From NCBI GenBank assembly GCA_963675035.1, contig OY776111.1, forward strand, positions 196,453,766 to 196,517,765: DNA of 64,000 nucleotides, in the 5' to 3' direction. This DNA comes from Allygus modestus. Lineage: Eukaryota > Arthropoda > Insecta > Hemiptera > Cicadellidae. Positions 1-12,607 of this stretch are shown one piece after another. The notes beneath the pieces were generated by a model. It was not told the DNA's origin. It did not search any database and saw only the letters and a program-made list of their open reading frames with translations. The first letter of the stretch is position 1. Each line of letters begins with the position of its first letter. A program made the translations under genes and the position numbers.

Positions 1-1274
1 TGACCAAGCATTGTCTCCTGTGATACGACATTGTGTATTGGACAGTTTGGTTTAGTAGACATGTTGATCGGTCAGTACTCTTGAACCCAAGTGGTTATAT
101 GGCTAATAGCATAAGTAATAATGACACGATGGTGAAGTTGTGTCAGGTATTATTATAGTAATTGGATGGTTAAAAGTCTTAAAACCTTCTTACTACTGTA
201 ATTAAATTTAAAAAAAGAATAACTTCTGTACAAAAGTCATGTTATGCTTATTTTTACACCATTCGCGCGTTGATATTTTGGTGCACAATTATTTTGGTGT
301 AGTTTATAATAACCGTTAATACTTGTATAATCACTGGAATTGAGTAGGTTTTATTTATTTATTTATTTTTTGTATTTGAATATTGATAGTATAAATAACA
401 TACAGTATACACATATTGGATGAGCCATGTCTCAGGATATTTGCAACAAGTTGTCCGTTTACATTCCTTACATCCCAGTTCTGGGAAAGGTTTTTTAACA
501 TAACTGCAGGTGATTCATTTAATCTGGATGAACATGAAAGAATGTAAAAAAGTGAGTTACTAAGATTTGAAACATGTTATATGGACTGCGGAGCTCGGGA
601 ATCCTTGGATTGGCTGACTTCACACTTAGTTTGATGATCTGGATTACTGTTAAGCGAAACCATTTAAAGAAATTAATTTTGAAAACCGGTTTGATATTTA
701 AAATTGTATGTTATAGAGAAACACCTAAAAACCAACCATCTTCCCGACATGATATATGGGTTGATATTTCATACATGGTGTCAAACGTAATGTACCTCAA
801 ACAAACTGCCAACAAACTACACCGAAACCTAAAATGATGTGAATCCATACAAAGTATTCCATAAATGTCAATATGGTTTCACCAAATTGGCCGCCATTTT
901 ATCGGATAAAGACGACTGAATTCTGTTCCCACCAACATTTTTTCTGTTGCAGTTCTTTAAAATGATTTCTCATAATTACATGAAATATTTATATTTGAAA
1001 ATTCCGAGATCGAACTAGGGACCCTCGACCCTCAAATTTTGGAACACCCTGTATTTGAAATAAGTTTCAGATATTTTTATATTATTTATTCCTTGGGGTG
1101 GATTTGGGGAATATAATTTGATTTCATCCTTTTAGGTATATTAGTTATTCTCAAATCTGTTTGAGATACCTTATGTGAGACTCCCTAAAGCTAAAGTACT
1201 GATTTACGAGGAAGAAATAGTCTTTAAATTCATATTTTCATTCTTTTGTTTAGCTTATTAAACAACTTTTTGAT

Positions 1275-1445
1275 TAGCATATTACGTGTTATTATAACTT
1301 ACGGATGTAATACAAGACGTCTTAAACACATAAGAATATATTTACACTTATACTGATTCACATACAGGCGGTAAAAATATATAGAAGACAGTACAAGGCT
1401 ATCGATTTCGACCAGTCACACCGGTCATCATCAGGCCAATGAGAG
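1275..1445. repeat. Dispersed repeat, half copy of the 63-kb fold-back family
   Basis: Shares with 3745-3925 and 63035-63315 the order: an ACGTCTTA block, a run reading ATTTACACTTATACTGATTC followed by ACATACAGGCGG, then CGATTTCGACCAGTCACACC and CATCATCAGGCC. The same core in three places shows a mobile or formerly mobile family. I do not recognise its class. Confidence 0.6.
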
Positions 1446-1546
1446 AAATGCAAATACATTTAGTTTATTGTCGGTTAAAAATATACTTTAAAACCTCAAA
1501 GGTTTTAACTCTAGCAGTAAACTGCGTTTACGTTCATCCCACTTAC

Positions 1547-1621
1547 ATATGACGCAGACTTTGTAGACCTTTGAAACAGTCCTTGTGTAACCATTGAAGA
1601 TTTCTATTTCCTTTGAAAGCT
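1547..1621 (-). CDS. Lgr1: LGR-type receptor, LRR exon 8 of those visible (75 bp)
   Basis: One leucine-rich repeat of the ectodomain of a glycoprotein-hormone-receptor-like LGR, a cell-surface GPCR. On the minus strand the exon follows a T-rich acceptor ending TTTTAG and stops at a GTAAGT donor. Read in phase 2 it has the LRR pattern (AFKGNRNLQWL, then CFKGLQSLRH) with no stop. Phase 2 at both ends matches the exon at 4483-4415, so splicing keeps the frame. It fits the last-but-one LRR exon of vertebrate FSHR/TSHR. The following exons (hinge and seven-transmembrane part) would lie beyond base 1. The short peptide alone would not be convincing; the conserved phase and the series of eight exons are what support it. 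Confidence 0.75.
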
Positions 1622-4414
1622 CTAAAACAATAAAATAATATTTTCTTATAATAAGGGAATTTCATCTGGCTAAATAACAGTGACAACGACTGACATGAAC
1701 ATTCTTCATGTACAGAAATACAATTATCTGTTTTTGTACATGTCCACATGCATGGGCACTGTTATTCGGTTGAATCAAATTTTGAACATATACATACTTA
1801 TGTACAGATGTTTTAAAAGACTGTGTGTTATGCATTAAAAAGTATAGTTTTTTTTAGAAAAAAGAACATAAATGTTTTACATGACCTATTTCTGCTGAGT
1901 GATCTTTATGTCGGTATACACTACCAGTGGTTTCGGACCTCTTGAGAGTCCATTACCATTGTCACGTATGCGTCAAACTGATCACGACTCATCACCCGGC
2001 GACGCCACACGTGCCCTAGAACTTGCTACTGGCCAGTCATATGTTCTTCGTCTTGTATTTGTGACGAAACAATTCATTTCGGATTGATAAAAGTTTTATG
2101 TTTACGTGACACTTGCTAATGGGCCCTAAAGTTAGTAGTGTATACTAACATAAGGATAACTCGACAAAACCAGGTAAGTTAATCAATTTTCGTTAATATT
2201 CAGTGATTCTGAAGCAATTCAATCATAAAACAAAGGGGCGTCATTTTGTACTACTTGCTCGTCTTACTTTGTCTTATTACTACAGCAAAACAAGGGGAGT
2301 TTTATTACGAAATGTACAGTTCTGATACAGTTTTCTATATCGAGGACTGGGATTCAAACCGATGATTCAAGATTGTTAGTAATCTGAGTTGTAAGAAGGC
2401 TAATTATGGTTGTGGAAATAATAGCTATAAAATGAAATAAACTAAACGTATTTATTTCTAGGCTAACCTTAACATTCCAAAAAAATTATTTGTCAAGGTA
2501 CAACCAAAACACAAAACTCAAAGAGAGACAAGAAATAGTATAAATAAACAATTTGTCGCATACTATGCAACTAAAAACCACATATTTCAGTAGCTAATTA
2601 TGTGTGAAACAGAAATAAACAGTTTATGGGAAGGGAATTAAGGTAAACATGACGTTTTTATACAATAAACATGTGTCTGCAGAGTGATGTCTGTCTTTCT
2701 TGATGAGGCAAATTATCATGAAACTCCTTTCTCAACCTTATCAATATAAAACCCAGCATAATATCACACTGGTAATAATAATTTAAATGTTGTTAATCTC
2801 TTGTGGAGATATTTCAGTGTTGGAACCTTTGCCACTCAGAAATAAAAATTAAAGTCATCAACAACAAAGTCGCAAGCCAAGAAACTAGTCATGATGTAAA
2901 ATATGAAGGGGCAAGTCAGCTACAAGATATATTGAAGCATATGCATCAAATTCTAAATAGACCAACATGATGAAATTTTAAAACTATATAAATATAATTC
3001 ACAGGTCTTAAAATCATTGATTAACACGAAGATGAAATCTATTTTTGACATTTTACTAAACTCAGGGCACACATATAAGATTTGGAGGACAAATTTACAC
3101 TGTTGGAATCTGAAAATGATTATACAAACGTAATTTAAAAGAAAATATACACGATATAATCATATAAGAGTAAACAAGTATACTTAACACTATTCTAGCC
3201 AAGAAAAGATCCATATATGATAAGATCGATGAAATAACTTATTCATAAAATGTTTAGAAAAAAAGCAAAGAAAACAGTTTAAAATAATAACTAGAAAACA
3301 TGATAATTTACAATGACGTTACTGTATTCACATTTGCTTTATTTTAGCTTATTTTTCGTATAAGCATCGAGGTTATGTTGACTCAAGTGCCGAGATATGA
3401 CCTCGGTAGAGTAAAATAAAATCGTGAATAAAGGTTCCTTTTGTTGAATGATGATTTAAATGTGTATGTAATCTATATATTTATAATACATTTTGTTATC
3501 TAGTTGTGAGGATTATTTATTACCATCATTAAACACTTTAAAACGTTATTATACACTTTAAAATATTTTTAAATCTAGCCCCTTGAATTGCAAATGGTGG
3601 AAAATGTAAATCGCTGGATTTTGCAGAAAATAAATTCCCCCAAAAGTTATGGTAAAATTATAAATAAATTGACTTATGTTCAAAGTTCAGTGTGTTAACA
3701 GTCACCACAGTAAAACTCACCTTATCTATTAAATACCTTTTTTATTAGCAATACATGTTGTTATAGTTTCGGGATGTAAGTCAAAACGTCTTACAACTCT
3801 TCAAAATATATTTACACTTGCACTGTTCTCATACAGGCTTACACGATGCAAATATACGAACAAGTTGGTAAAACGCAACCGATTTCGACCAGTCACGTCG
3901 ATCATCATCAGACCTAATGAGAGAATATTTTGTACTTGATATATCTATTGAAACTATATATGGTCTTTAAGAGGAGGCACTAGTCATGAAACATTTGGCG
4001 TTTCTACTTGCTTCCCCCGTTAGGCCTTGCTCACTTTCAAAGCCCGACCCTCCTCAACGGATTATCCGATTTAGTATTTTTGTAGTAAATTTTAATGATA
4101 AATAATACCTAACGATTTTAGGGAGCAACAAGATTGGATATCACAACAAGATTATAGTTAAATAAAATTCCAAAATGGTTTTACGGCTTTTTATGGGCAA
4201 ACTATTTGTGATATCAAAATTCTGCTCTCTAAAATGCTAGGTGTTTTATTGGACTTTAAAATGAACCATTAATCAACGATTTCAGATAGACCGTCAAAGA
4301 AGGACGGGTTTTAAAATCTAACATTGGCCTACACGCGAAATGTTTCGTGTCTGGATATTACTCTTAAAGCGGTCATTCGAAGAGGTCGAGGCAACATTGA
4401 CATGCAACACTTAC
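1622..4414. other. Intron of the LGR gene
   Basis: Runs from the GTAAGT donor at 4414 to the acceptor before 1621. It is A+T rich. I see no further exon-like stretch. It holds one half-copy of the fold-back repeat described at 63046-63312 (about 3745-3925). Confidence 0.6.
3745..3925. repeat. Dispersed repeat, half copy of the 63-kb fold-back family
   Basis: Diverged copy of the repeat at 1275-1445 and 63035-63315, recognised by the ACGTCTTACAACTCTTCAA block, the ATATTTACACTTGCACTGTT block and the core CGATTTCGACCAGTCACGTC with CATCATCAGACC. Confidence 0.55.
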
Positions 4415-4483
4415 AGCTTAGCTATCTGGGAGGCGTTGAAACTGTGGCTGTCAATGTGCTCTAGACAGTTGTAGTTTAACAGC
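4415..4483 (-). CDS. Lgr1: LGR-type receptor, LRR exon 7 (69 bp)
   Basis: Leucine-rich-repeat exon of the receptor ectodomain. The acceptor is TTTTACAG and the donor GTAAGTG. In phase 2 it reads LLNYNCLEHIDSHSF-NASQIAK, which has the L-x-x-N-x-x-L-x-x-I-x-x-x-x-F spacing of an LRR and a potential N-glycosylation site (N-A-S). Both junctions are phase 2 and join in frame to 5264-5199 upstream and 1621-1547 downstream. In vertebrate glycoprotein hormone receptors the exon at this place also carries an N-x-x-I-x-x-I ... F motif. Identified from pattern and phase only. Confidence 0.78.
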
Positions 4484-5017
4484 CTGTAAAACAAAATACA
4501 TTAAGTAAGTATGCCGATAAAGATGTTAATTTGTATAAACGTACTGTACAAATAATGCAACAATCTGGGAAATGCCGATATTTGTTTTCTTCCAAATAAT
4601 TTGTTAGAGCTGTCTTCATTTAGGTAAGTAAGTACACAAGGTACATTTAAGTACATTTAGGTAAGTAAGTATTTAATCTGTCTTAGTAAATGCATATATT
4701 GAATTTATATTTCGGTTATCAAAAGAAATTGTTACATTAAAAGGAGAGAACCAATAGGCAAATCTGTTCGAGATAGTTCAATTAGTACAATGTTTATTGG
4801 CTTATGAAAATATTTAAATGATTTTAGCTCTGGCGTTCCACTGTCGATTAAAATTTCTTCGCTGTATATTTTAAACTGTATTTATTACCTTTTTTATAAA
4901 AATATAATTCACGATTTTTAACAATCATAACGGTGTTTAGTTTATTTGATTACTGAGGATCAATGTTTCTTTAGCATTTAACCCGTTACTTTGAACGGAT
5001 AACAGCTAGTTTCTACA

Positions 5018-5163
5018 GTAGTGATAATATGAGTGGGTTCTGTGGTTATTTAAAAAATAAGTAGGCCTATTTATGTGTTAATTCGACATAAAACTTGTGC
5101 AAGAATAAAATATCACAAGTTTTACCACAGAATAACCACGGAACCCACTCACATTATCACTAC
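5018..5163. mobile_element. MITE-like fold-back with 8-bp target duplication (hAT-like)
   Basis: A 146-bp palindromic element. Its left arm (GTAGTGATAATATGAGTGGG...) is the near-perfect complement of its right arm (...CCCACTCACATTATCACTAC). It is flanked by the direct repeat TTTCTACA at 5010-5017 and 5164-5171. An 8-bp duplication is typical of hAT-superfamily insertions. It has no coding capacity. It lies only 35 bp downstream of the splice donor of the LGR exon at 5199-5264. Confidence 0.7.
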
Positions 5164-5198
5164 TTTCTACACAGTTCAGTAGTTCATTCTGTACTTAC

Positions 5199-5264
5199 AG
5201 CTGTTCTGCCTTGAATTTAACTTCGTTTCTTCTAATCCTGGTTATGCGATTGTTGTCGAAGTCT
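5199..5264 (-). CDS. Lgr1: LGR-type receptor, LRR exon 6 (66 bp)
   Basis: Leucine-rich-repeat exon with a strong acceptor (seven T then CAG) and a perfect GTAAGT donor. In phase 2 it reads DFDNNRITRIRRNEVKF, the L-x-x-N-x-I-x-x-I-x-x-x-x-V/F signature of an LRR. The preceding exon ends ...LHM plus two bases giving V, so the junction reads LHMVDFDNN, very like the same junction in FSHR-type receptors. Both ends are phase 2. Confidence 0.8.
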
Positions 5265-6597
5265 CTGAAAAAAATGTTGACTTTTAGGCCGTTGAAACTA
5301 ACGTTGACCACTTTATGGGGTTGAAATAATTTTACTACTATACACAACATATTTTCTAGTAATTTATCAACCGTAGGGCCTAATAAATACAAGTATTTTA
5401 CCAGGCTAGTGCCCTAATGTTACAGTTTTTAATTACATACATTGTTAAAACAAAACACGATATTGTCGATAATACACTGTACTAGCCACAATCAGGGAGG
5501 CTTGAAGCAATTAGTTTCAAATCAGAGTAGAATGCAGTTGTAAGCAGTTGATTGAAACTATCTAATACATAAATAATCATACAATATTATATCACGAAAT
5601 TAAACTAAGTCGTAAAGTGCGATTATTTGTAGATAAATTAAACAATGTCTTCTATGTCTTTTAAGATAAATGTAAATCAATTTTACCCCAGGCTTAAATA
5701 TTTAAGTATGATTACAGTTTCGAAGTACTAATTATCAATAAATAAATACATTTAACTAAAGATAATTGTCAACATGCTCTCATATATGCTATCATATAAA
5801 TTAATATATATAATTTCACTCTACATTGAACTTAACAGGGTGAACGTTGGTAACAAAATAACCTATTATTCCATTGAAGGAGGCTATATTTAATAGACCC
5901 GAACATCCCTCCAAAGTGGCTATTTCCTCGCTCCTACATTATTTATTGAGAAACATGTCGTCTCTCTCATTGTCGGGGAATGGCCTGAACAGTAAAGGTT
6001 AACAGAAAACCCGAGTTACAAATGGCAAGCTAAATCATTAACAATTTTGAATTCATAGCATATACATTGACTATTATAACTAAAGTATAATAGGCAATGG
6101 CATAACATTGAACTGAAATAAGAAAGACACATAGGCACAATAGACGCGTCCTGTCGAGGCACTTAGTCTAAGCGTCTTAATCATGTTTTATAAGTGTATT
6201 ATTTCCCATAAAAAAAAATTAATTATAATTTTTTATATTATAATCAAACGTAATTTTAATCAGAAACTAGTAGTTTTTAGTGTTTCATATCAAGTCTAAA
6301 TTATAAATAAAGTGTGTTCACATATCAAAGACAATTTTCATAAAAAATTTATAAAACTTTCGGAAAAGTAAGATTTGTATTAACAAGTTAATATAACTAA
6401 CACTAGGCCAGTATATCTTCCCCACAGTTAATTCATTTTATTCATGTATGTAACTTTACTAAATTATTTAATAAAAGTGTTGCACCCAATAATTATTTAA
6501 AGTGTAGATTTAGTATTACGAAGTTGTGATTTCCAAATTCGTACATAGACTTAAGTATATTTCTAGTTGTAGCCGTGTGTGGATGTGGTTGGCTTAC
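5265..6597. other. Intron of the LGR gene
   Basis: A+T-rich intron between exons 6672-6598 and 5264-5199. No repeat family or exon-like segment was recognised. Confidence 0.55.
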
Positions 6598-6672
6598 ACC
6601 ATGTGCAGGGGTGCTGCGGTCCGCAGGCGGTCCAGAGCGGGGATGGCGACCAGCCCGGTGTGGACGATGCGG
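6598..6672 (-). CDS. Lgr1: LGR-type receptor, LRR exon 5 (75 bp)
   Basis: GC-rich exon in an A+T-rich setting. The acceptor is GTGTTGCAG and the donor GTAAGC. In phase 2 it reads RIVHTGLVAIPALDRL and ends ...LHM. The motif I-x-x-T-G-L/I-x-x-L/I-P, in place of a normal LRR consensus, is characteristic of the fourth or fifth repeat of glycoprotein-hormone-receptor LGRs (type A). It is the main reason for choosing that family over other LRR proteins. Both ends are phase 2. Confidence 0.82.
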
Positions 6673-6816
6673 CTGCAACACAACCGCACCGGATAATACA
6701 ACTGCACATTGGATGTCATTGGATGCACTTTGGCCATTCTAGAATACCAACTGCTAGCCCAACCCATCATCATCAACATGCATACAATGCAACTACATAT
6801 AAGTATACACAATGTA

Positions 6817-7562
6817 CAGGGTGGTCATAAATTATTGGACACTTTTTAAGATTAAATAAATAAATAACCAAGCAGCTTAGAAACATGAGAATTGTTTCAT
6901 TAAATAGCAAATTTAAAACAATTTTATACAGTAACTGCAAAAAAATAATTATAAAAATGTCAGTTATTATAAAAAGTGGTTATAAAAAGTCTGTAAAAGT
7001 CACTTAAACTGTGAGTGTAAGTTATGTTTTCTTCTCAAAGACTTGTGTTGTGGCATTGAGCATAGACAACCCAATGTTTACTGGCAGAAAGATGGCGCCC
7101 CTCCACACTGGGGTATAATAGTACGCGACTGCCTAAATGACAAGTTTCCTGGTCGTTGGATTGGACGGGATGGTCCAATTCCTTGGCCTCCACGTTCTCC
7201 AGACATTACACCCTTAGATTTTTTTTCTGGGGTTATGTCAAGGAGAGAGTGTTTGCAAAGAAGGTTTAAGACATTGAGGAACTTAAAAGAAGAGTTAGAG
7301 AGATTATTGAAAGCATAACTCAAGCAATGCTCACAAAAACATGGTCTGAGGTTGAATTCAGACTACAAACTTTTCGTGCAAACCATGGAGAGCACGTGGA
7401 AATAGTTTAGTTGGAATTATGTATTAGTAATCTCTTTTTGTATTGTTATGATAAAAACTGTTTTAAATTTGCTATTTAATAAAACAATTCCCATGTTTCT
7501 AAGTTGCTTGGTTATTTCGTTATTTAATATTAACATGTGTCCAATAATTTATGACCACCCTG
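6817..7562 (+). mobile_element. Internally deleted mariner/IS630-type element
   Basis: Inverted repeats begin CAGGGTGGTCATAAATTATT at 6817 and end with the complement at 7562, for about 55 bp with a few mismatches. TA dinucleotides flank both ends (6815-6816 and 7563-7564), the standard Tc1/mariner target duplication. Length is about 746 bp, much shorter than the 1.3-1.6 kb of an autonomous copy; the 5' half of the transposase is missing. Confidence 0.85.
7043..7410 (+). pseudogene. Mariner-like transposase remnant
   Basis: The C-terminal half of a DDD/DDE transposase. The second catalytic Asp lies in QKDGAPPHW, and the block FPGRWIGRDGPIPWPPRSPD is followed by ITPLDFF, the third acidic position. 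The conserved sequence then runs out of frame: downstream residues of the family appear in another frame near 7240-7400, so there is at least one frameshift as well as the 5' deletion. It cannot encode active enzyme. Confidence 0.8.
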
Positions 7563-9448
7563 TACATCCGTATTTAACATATTAGCATTTGAAAATACAA
7601 TAGAAATTTGTTGTTTTTACTTCAGAGAACACAAAAGATCCAGAACAAGATTTCATGAACGTTAACTGTTGATTGAAAGCAGTAACGAATTAAGCCCTTG
7701 ATAGTACCATCAACACTGAGGGAAGCACAAATAAAGAAGCTTTTATTTATGTTTTGAATAAATACTTATCCCTTTATTTGTCCTAATAAATTATATTTAC
7801 TACTATTTAATACTTGTTTACTATTTAATTTTTGTATTAAATTAATAAAAAGTTCTAAATTATTATAAACAAGATCGAAAACAGGTTCACTTATAGGAGA
7901 CTTATACAGTGTTTTAAAACTTTACACCCATCAGGTATAGTGTAAACGCAGTGCAGAATACTCAAAGCTCCAATACGCTAACAGCCACACACTATCGGCA
8001 CAGTAATCCTGTGTGGTCGCTTCAATCCCAGGCTGAGCCCTCGTTTACCTCGATTGGCGCGTAGCTTTGTGACCTCAAATCTTATCGTATCTGACCATGC
8101 TATGACAACCTTATGGTGTTTTAAACTGTAATATACCGGTAATAAATGTATAATTGCAGCATACATTATTTTAGAGTTTGTTTACGTGTGAGCGCTTGTT
8201 GAGCTATTAATTATTTGTTTATTTGAACAACTAACTAAATTATCCGGATTTCCCCAGAGATTTTAATTTGATTACAACAGAGGGCTAATTCACTTGATTT
8301 TCAGGATGAATAAATTCACCATGCCCCCGCTGTTTCGCCTTCGAGATGCCCGGATTCAATTCGTTTAGTTGATTTGTCTTTTTGTAATTTGAAAATTGAA
8401 TATGTATCGTAGTCGTTGAATTGTTTAACCTTGACATCTGAAGATAACCAGTACAATATGCTCTATAATCGTTTGCACTACTACATTGGCATCTCCATTA
8501 CACTCGTCGTCACAATAGCATTCCCGCTTATATTGCTTATATTGCACATGATTAGAGAACCGAAGTATGTTGTTTTGGATGATTTCAATTATTAGCTTAC
8601 AATAAATTTACACAAATCGCTAATAAAACAATTATTTTAATTGTTAGCATGTATTATTTGTGAATTGCAACTAAATAAACCTTTTCCTGTGCTCATTAAT
8701 AAATGAAAATAAATAGTAAAAGTCAGAGGAAATACTGAAGCCCACATGGTTTTTTTTAATTTTTATTTTAACACCCATTAGAGTAAAGCCTACAAAACGT
8801 AATACTTTACAAAACAAATAACAGGAATAATTTTATTTACAAATGTTGTGTATTAGGGATGTCTCGTGGCTCTATTAGTAAGTTTTGTTTCAATTAATGT
8901 AAAAGCTAGTAAGTTTAACCATCTTTTATATAACTCCTCAAGTGTGTTTTGTTGGTCCGCCTCCGCCATATCATCTTAATATTTCATGAAAAAAAAATTG
9001 AACCACCATTTTGAAGATTACTTTCACGCTAAATGGTAAAAATAAACAAACTATTCATGAACATAAAAATTATAATTTAATGGGCGATTCTTACTTGTTT
9101 ATTTGTCTACCAAGGTTGCACCGTCTTACAGCGACAGATTCAATCAACTCAAAACAGATGGTCCAATGTGCAAGATGCGCATGGGCAAATTATAGTATAC
9201 TTATAATTCTTAACCCCTTACACAATGCCTTGCCCTCTCAAGAACCTTTTTTGGCTGTGTATTTATTTGATCAGAGGGAAGATCTGAGAAAAAAATAGAA
9301 TACCACCATCACGAAAAAATCAAAAAACACAATTGTAACTTCCATTGCAGGGTCTATGTATTTATCCTTATTGTTTAAAATTAAGACTTTATGTACAGAA
9401 TATTTTTAATGGCGATATACCACGTAATTTAAAAGTTTTGTTTCTTAC

Positions 9449-9526
9449 ATAATTTTCAAACTCTTTAACTCGACGTCGAATAGCAGAGGCGGTAGATGCG
9501 TCAGCTGGGGGGCTCTGTGTATGTAT
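9449..9526 (-). CDS. Lgr1: LGR-type receptor, LRR exon 4 (78 bp)
   Basis: The acceptor is GTGTTTCAG and the donor GTAAGA. In phase 2 it reads YIHRAPQLTHLPPLLF then ELKSLKI, with the LRR spacing L-x-x-L-P-x-x-x-F-x-x-L-x-x-L. One alternative frame is also open, but only phase 2 gives an LRR and only phase 2 joins the other exons. The intron before it (9527-38287) is 28.8 kb and contains the Polinton. Confidence 0.75.
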
Positions 9527-9599
9527 CTGAAACACAAGTTTCAAAATAGTTATTAGTTTTCATTACCTCAACATAACGACAATACTGTGCTGTGTTTTC

Positions 9600-10298
9600 G
9601 TCGAATGTAAACAAGTAGTTATGTTAAGACAAAAATACCCCCGTCGCAGAAAACCTGCGTACACGCGAATTTTAATACGCGTACTCAGTGAATTTCCAAT
9701 GCATAATATATGCCTTAATACCACATAAAAAGCATACCAGGATTCATAAAAATATATTCACATATAAGCGATATATACATATTTAATTATTCTCCATAAG
9801 AATAACATTGGTGATTTGCGTAGGTTTGCTGAAACAAGGAACATAAACAATTGGTTTTTAAGCAAATATAAATAGAATTTAACTTGGTAGGTGAAGCCAC
9901 ATACCAAATTTCATCAATTTTCAATCATAAATAATCGCTATATAACATTTTAATTATTCTCCATAAGAATATTATGGGGGCTTAGTAAGCTGGTTTGCGG
10001 CAACAAGGAACAAAAAAAGGTTTTTATGCAAATATTAATATAACTCAACAAGGTGAAGCCACATACCAAGTTTTAGCGAATTTCCCCTATAGGGAAGAAG
10101 CTATTACCGTAGGTCTCACGGTAAGACTTAAGCCCGAGACCATGATAACTTTTTTTTTTTGAGGTCCCCAGATGCCAAAAACACTATTCGTTCAAATTTA
10201 TATTAACGGACACACACACACATTTATTTATATATATATATATGTGTCCGTTAATATAAATTTGAACGAATAGTGTTCAAATATAGATATATATAAAT

Positions 10299-10365
<67 letters not shown>

Positions 10366-12341
10366 TAACTCGATAACTTGAGTAAAAAACATCCGATTTC
10401 GATGAAATTTGGCACAAACGTGAAGAGCGACATTCATGACTTTAAGTTCGAAAACCACAAACATCGGACAATGGGACGGGGGTTTTATGGGGGTTTTAAA
10501 TTTTCCAAAAATCAGTTTTTTAATTGTTTACCCTACAATTTTTAAAACACTCAATTTTGGTTTTGACCGTTTTATAGAGCTTATAAACAAATAATATGGT
10601 ATTTTGAATTATTAACCTGAGTTAAGTGGTTGCGGAGAAAATCCAAAACATGTATTCATAAAATCTCCCATGTTAATCTTATGGGAAAAAGGTTTTTAGC
10701 ATTTCCACAGTTAATTTTAATGTAAAATTGACATTTTCTGACACAAATCGGTTCAGCTTTACAAAACAATCATTTTGGTGTTTAAATTGTGATTCTACGG
10801 CCATTCGTTGCAGAGATATTCAAAGTGATTAACACAGTACTTGTCCAATGTTATCCTTATGGAGAATAATTAAAATTTTATATCTCGATTATTTATGAAT
10901 GTATATTGATGAAACTTGGTATGTGGCTTCAAATAGTACTGGTATAATGATATTTGTACAAAAAACTGATTTTTTGTTGATTGTCCCCATAGCAGCAAAC
11001 CTGTATTTTCAGCCCTAAAGTTATTCTTATGGACGATAAGTCAAGTTTTATATCTCCCTTGAGTATGAACATAAATGATTAAAACTTGGTACGTAGCTTC
11101 ACCTGGTTGAGTTATACTGATAATTGCTTAAAAACGCATTTCTTTTATTTCTTGTATGTTCTTGCAAACCTACACACTCAGTCCTAATGTTATTCTTATG
11201 GAGAATAAATAAATTGCTATGTATCACTAATTTATAGATGTACTTTTATGAAACTTGGTAAATGGCTTTATGTAGTAGTAAGAAACATATGCATGCATTA
11301 GAAATTCGCTTAGCCTGCAGGTTTGCTGTGACGGGGGTATTATTAATTTATGTTCATAATTAAGGGAGTCATTACATTTTACTTACTCTGCATAAGAATA
11401 ACATAGGGGCTGAGTACGCAGGCTTGCTGCTACGAGAATGATTAACAAAAAATCAATATGTTGTGCAAATATCAATATGTCAGTACTACGTGAAGCCACA
11501 TACCAAGTTTCATCAATATACATTCATAAATAATCGAGATATCAAATTTTATTTATTCTCGATAAGGATAACATTGGACAACGTACTATGTTTAGCACTT
11601 TGAATACCTCTACAACGGTTTGGCGTAGAATCACAATTTAAACACCAAAATTATTGTTTGGTGGAGCTAAACTGATTGGTAAAAGCAGATTTGAAGTTTG
11701 CATTAAAATGAACTGAGGAAATAGCCAAAAACCTTTTTCCCATAAGATTAACATGGGAGATTTTATGAGTAGGTTTTTTTTATTTACTCCGCAACCACTT
11801 AACCTAGGTTAATAATACTATATTTTTTGTTTTTTTTAAGCTCTATAACATGGTCAAAACCAAAATTGAGTTTTTTAAATTTTAGGGTTAAAAATGCAAA
11901 AAAAGATTTTTGGAAAATTTAAAACCCCCTTAAACCCCCTTCCCATGGTCAGATTTTTCTGGTTTTCGAATTTAATGTCATGAATGTCACTTTACACATT
12001 TGAGCCACATTTCATCGAAATCGAAGCCATACACCAAGTTTCATCAATGTACATTCATAAATAATCGAGATAACAAATTGTATTTATTCTCCATAAGGAT
12101 AACATTGGACAACGTGCTGTTTAGCACTTTGAATATATCTGCAACGGTTGGGTGTAGAATCACAATTTAAACACCAAAATGATTGTTTTGTGGGGCTGAA
12201 CTGATTGGTAAAAGCAAATGTGAAGTTTACATTAAAATGAGTCATGATGATGATTTTGTATTTCTGATGACTTTAAACATTTGAGCCAAATTTCATCGAA
12301 ATTGGACGTTTTTTACTCAAGTTATCGCATTCACGGACACA

Positions 12342-12392
<51 letters not shown>

Positions 12393-12401
12393 GTATGTAT
12401 A
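9600..12401. repeat. Microsatellite-linked fold-back repeat cluster (GT)n ... (AC)n
   Basis: A large inverted structure. The sequence after the (GT)n tract at about 10306-10362 (CGATAACTTGAG..., TTTCGATGAAATTTGGC) returns as its complement before the (AC)n tract at about 12342-12385. Inside are many copies of a motif family containing TTCTCCATAAGAATAACAT and ACCAAGTTTCATCAATATAC. At 10180-10213 and 10244-10277 there is a further 34-bp perfect hairpin round a short (TA)n tract. The same family recurs at 41280-41480, 45560-46990 and 61030-62010. No coding capacity is evident. The Polinton inserted in the microsatellite at its right edge. Confidence 0.7.
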
Positions 12402-12407
12402 TATATA
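12402..12407. repeat. Left copy of the 6-bp target-site duplication (TATATA)
   Basis: TATATA immediately outside the left terminal repeat, matched by TATATA at 31995-32000. Six bases is the length known for Polinton insertions. The sequence is palindromic and lies in a TA-rich microsatellite, so the exact boundary could shift by a base or two. Confidence 0.75.
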
Positions 12408-12535
12408 AGTAGTATAAACGACCTTTAGTTACCACGTGACCTAATTAGCATAATGCTAGAAGCAGAAAGTGCATTTTAGCAGATCTGAGATGCATGGGAG
12501 ATCTGAGTCTTATGTAACTGCGCGGGAGTCCTGGC
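12408..12535 (+). repeat. Left terminal inverted repeat of the Polinton
   Basis: Begins AGTAGTATAAACGACC. The first 67 bases match the complement of the right end exactly; similarity then continues with an 8-bp insertion (TTTTAGCA) and scattered changes to about 12535 (GGGAGTCCTGGC). It begins with AG, as Polinton termini do. Confidence 0.9.
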
Positions 12536-12607
12536 CAGCCGCGCGACTGCGTGAACTTGGCCAAGTGCCGTGGGAAGTGACAATAATAAGAAAGATTAGT
12601 TGATAAA

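Larger units (their letters stand above)
6673..9448. other. Intron of the LGR gene
   Basis: Contains the deleted mariner-like element at 6817-7562. The rest is unremarkable A+T-rich sequence in which I see no other feature. Confidence 0.5.

Noticed and set aside
574..837. 87-aa ORF
   Set aside because: No recognisable domain, no promoter or splice context, composition like the surrounding intergenic sequence.
10228..10464. ORF with Thr-His repeats
   Set aside because: Translation of the (GT)n microsatellite.
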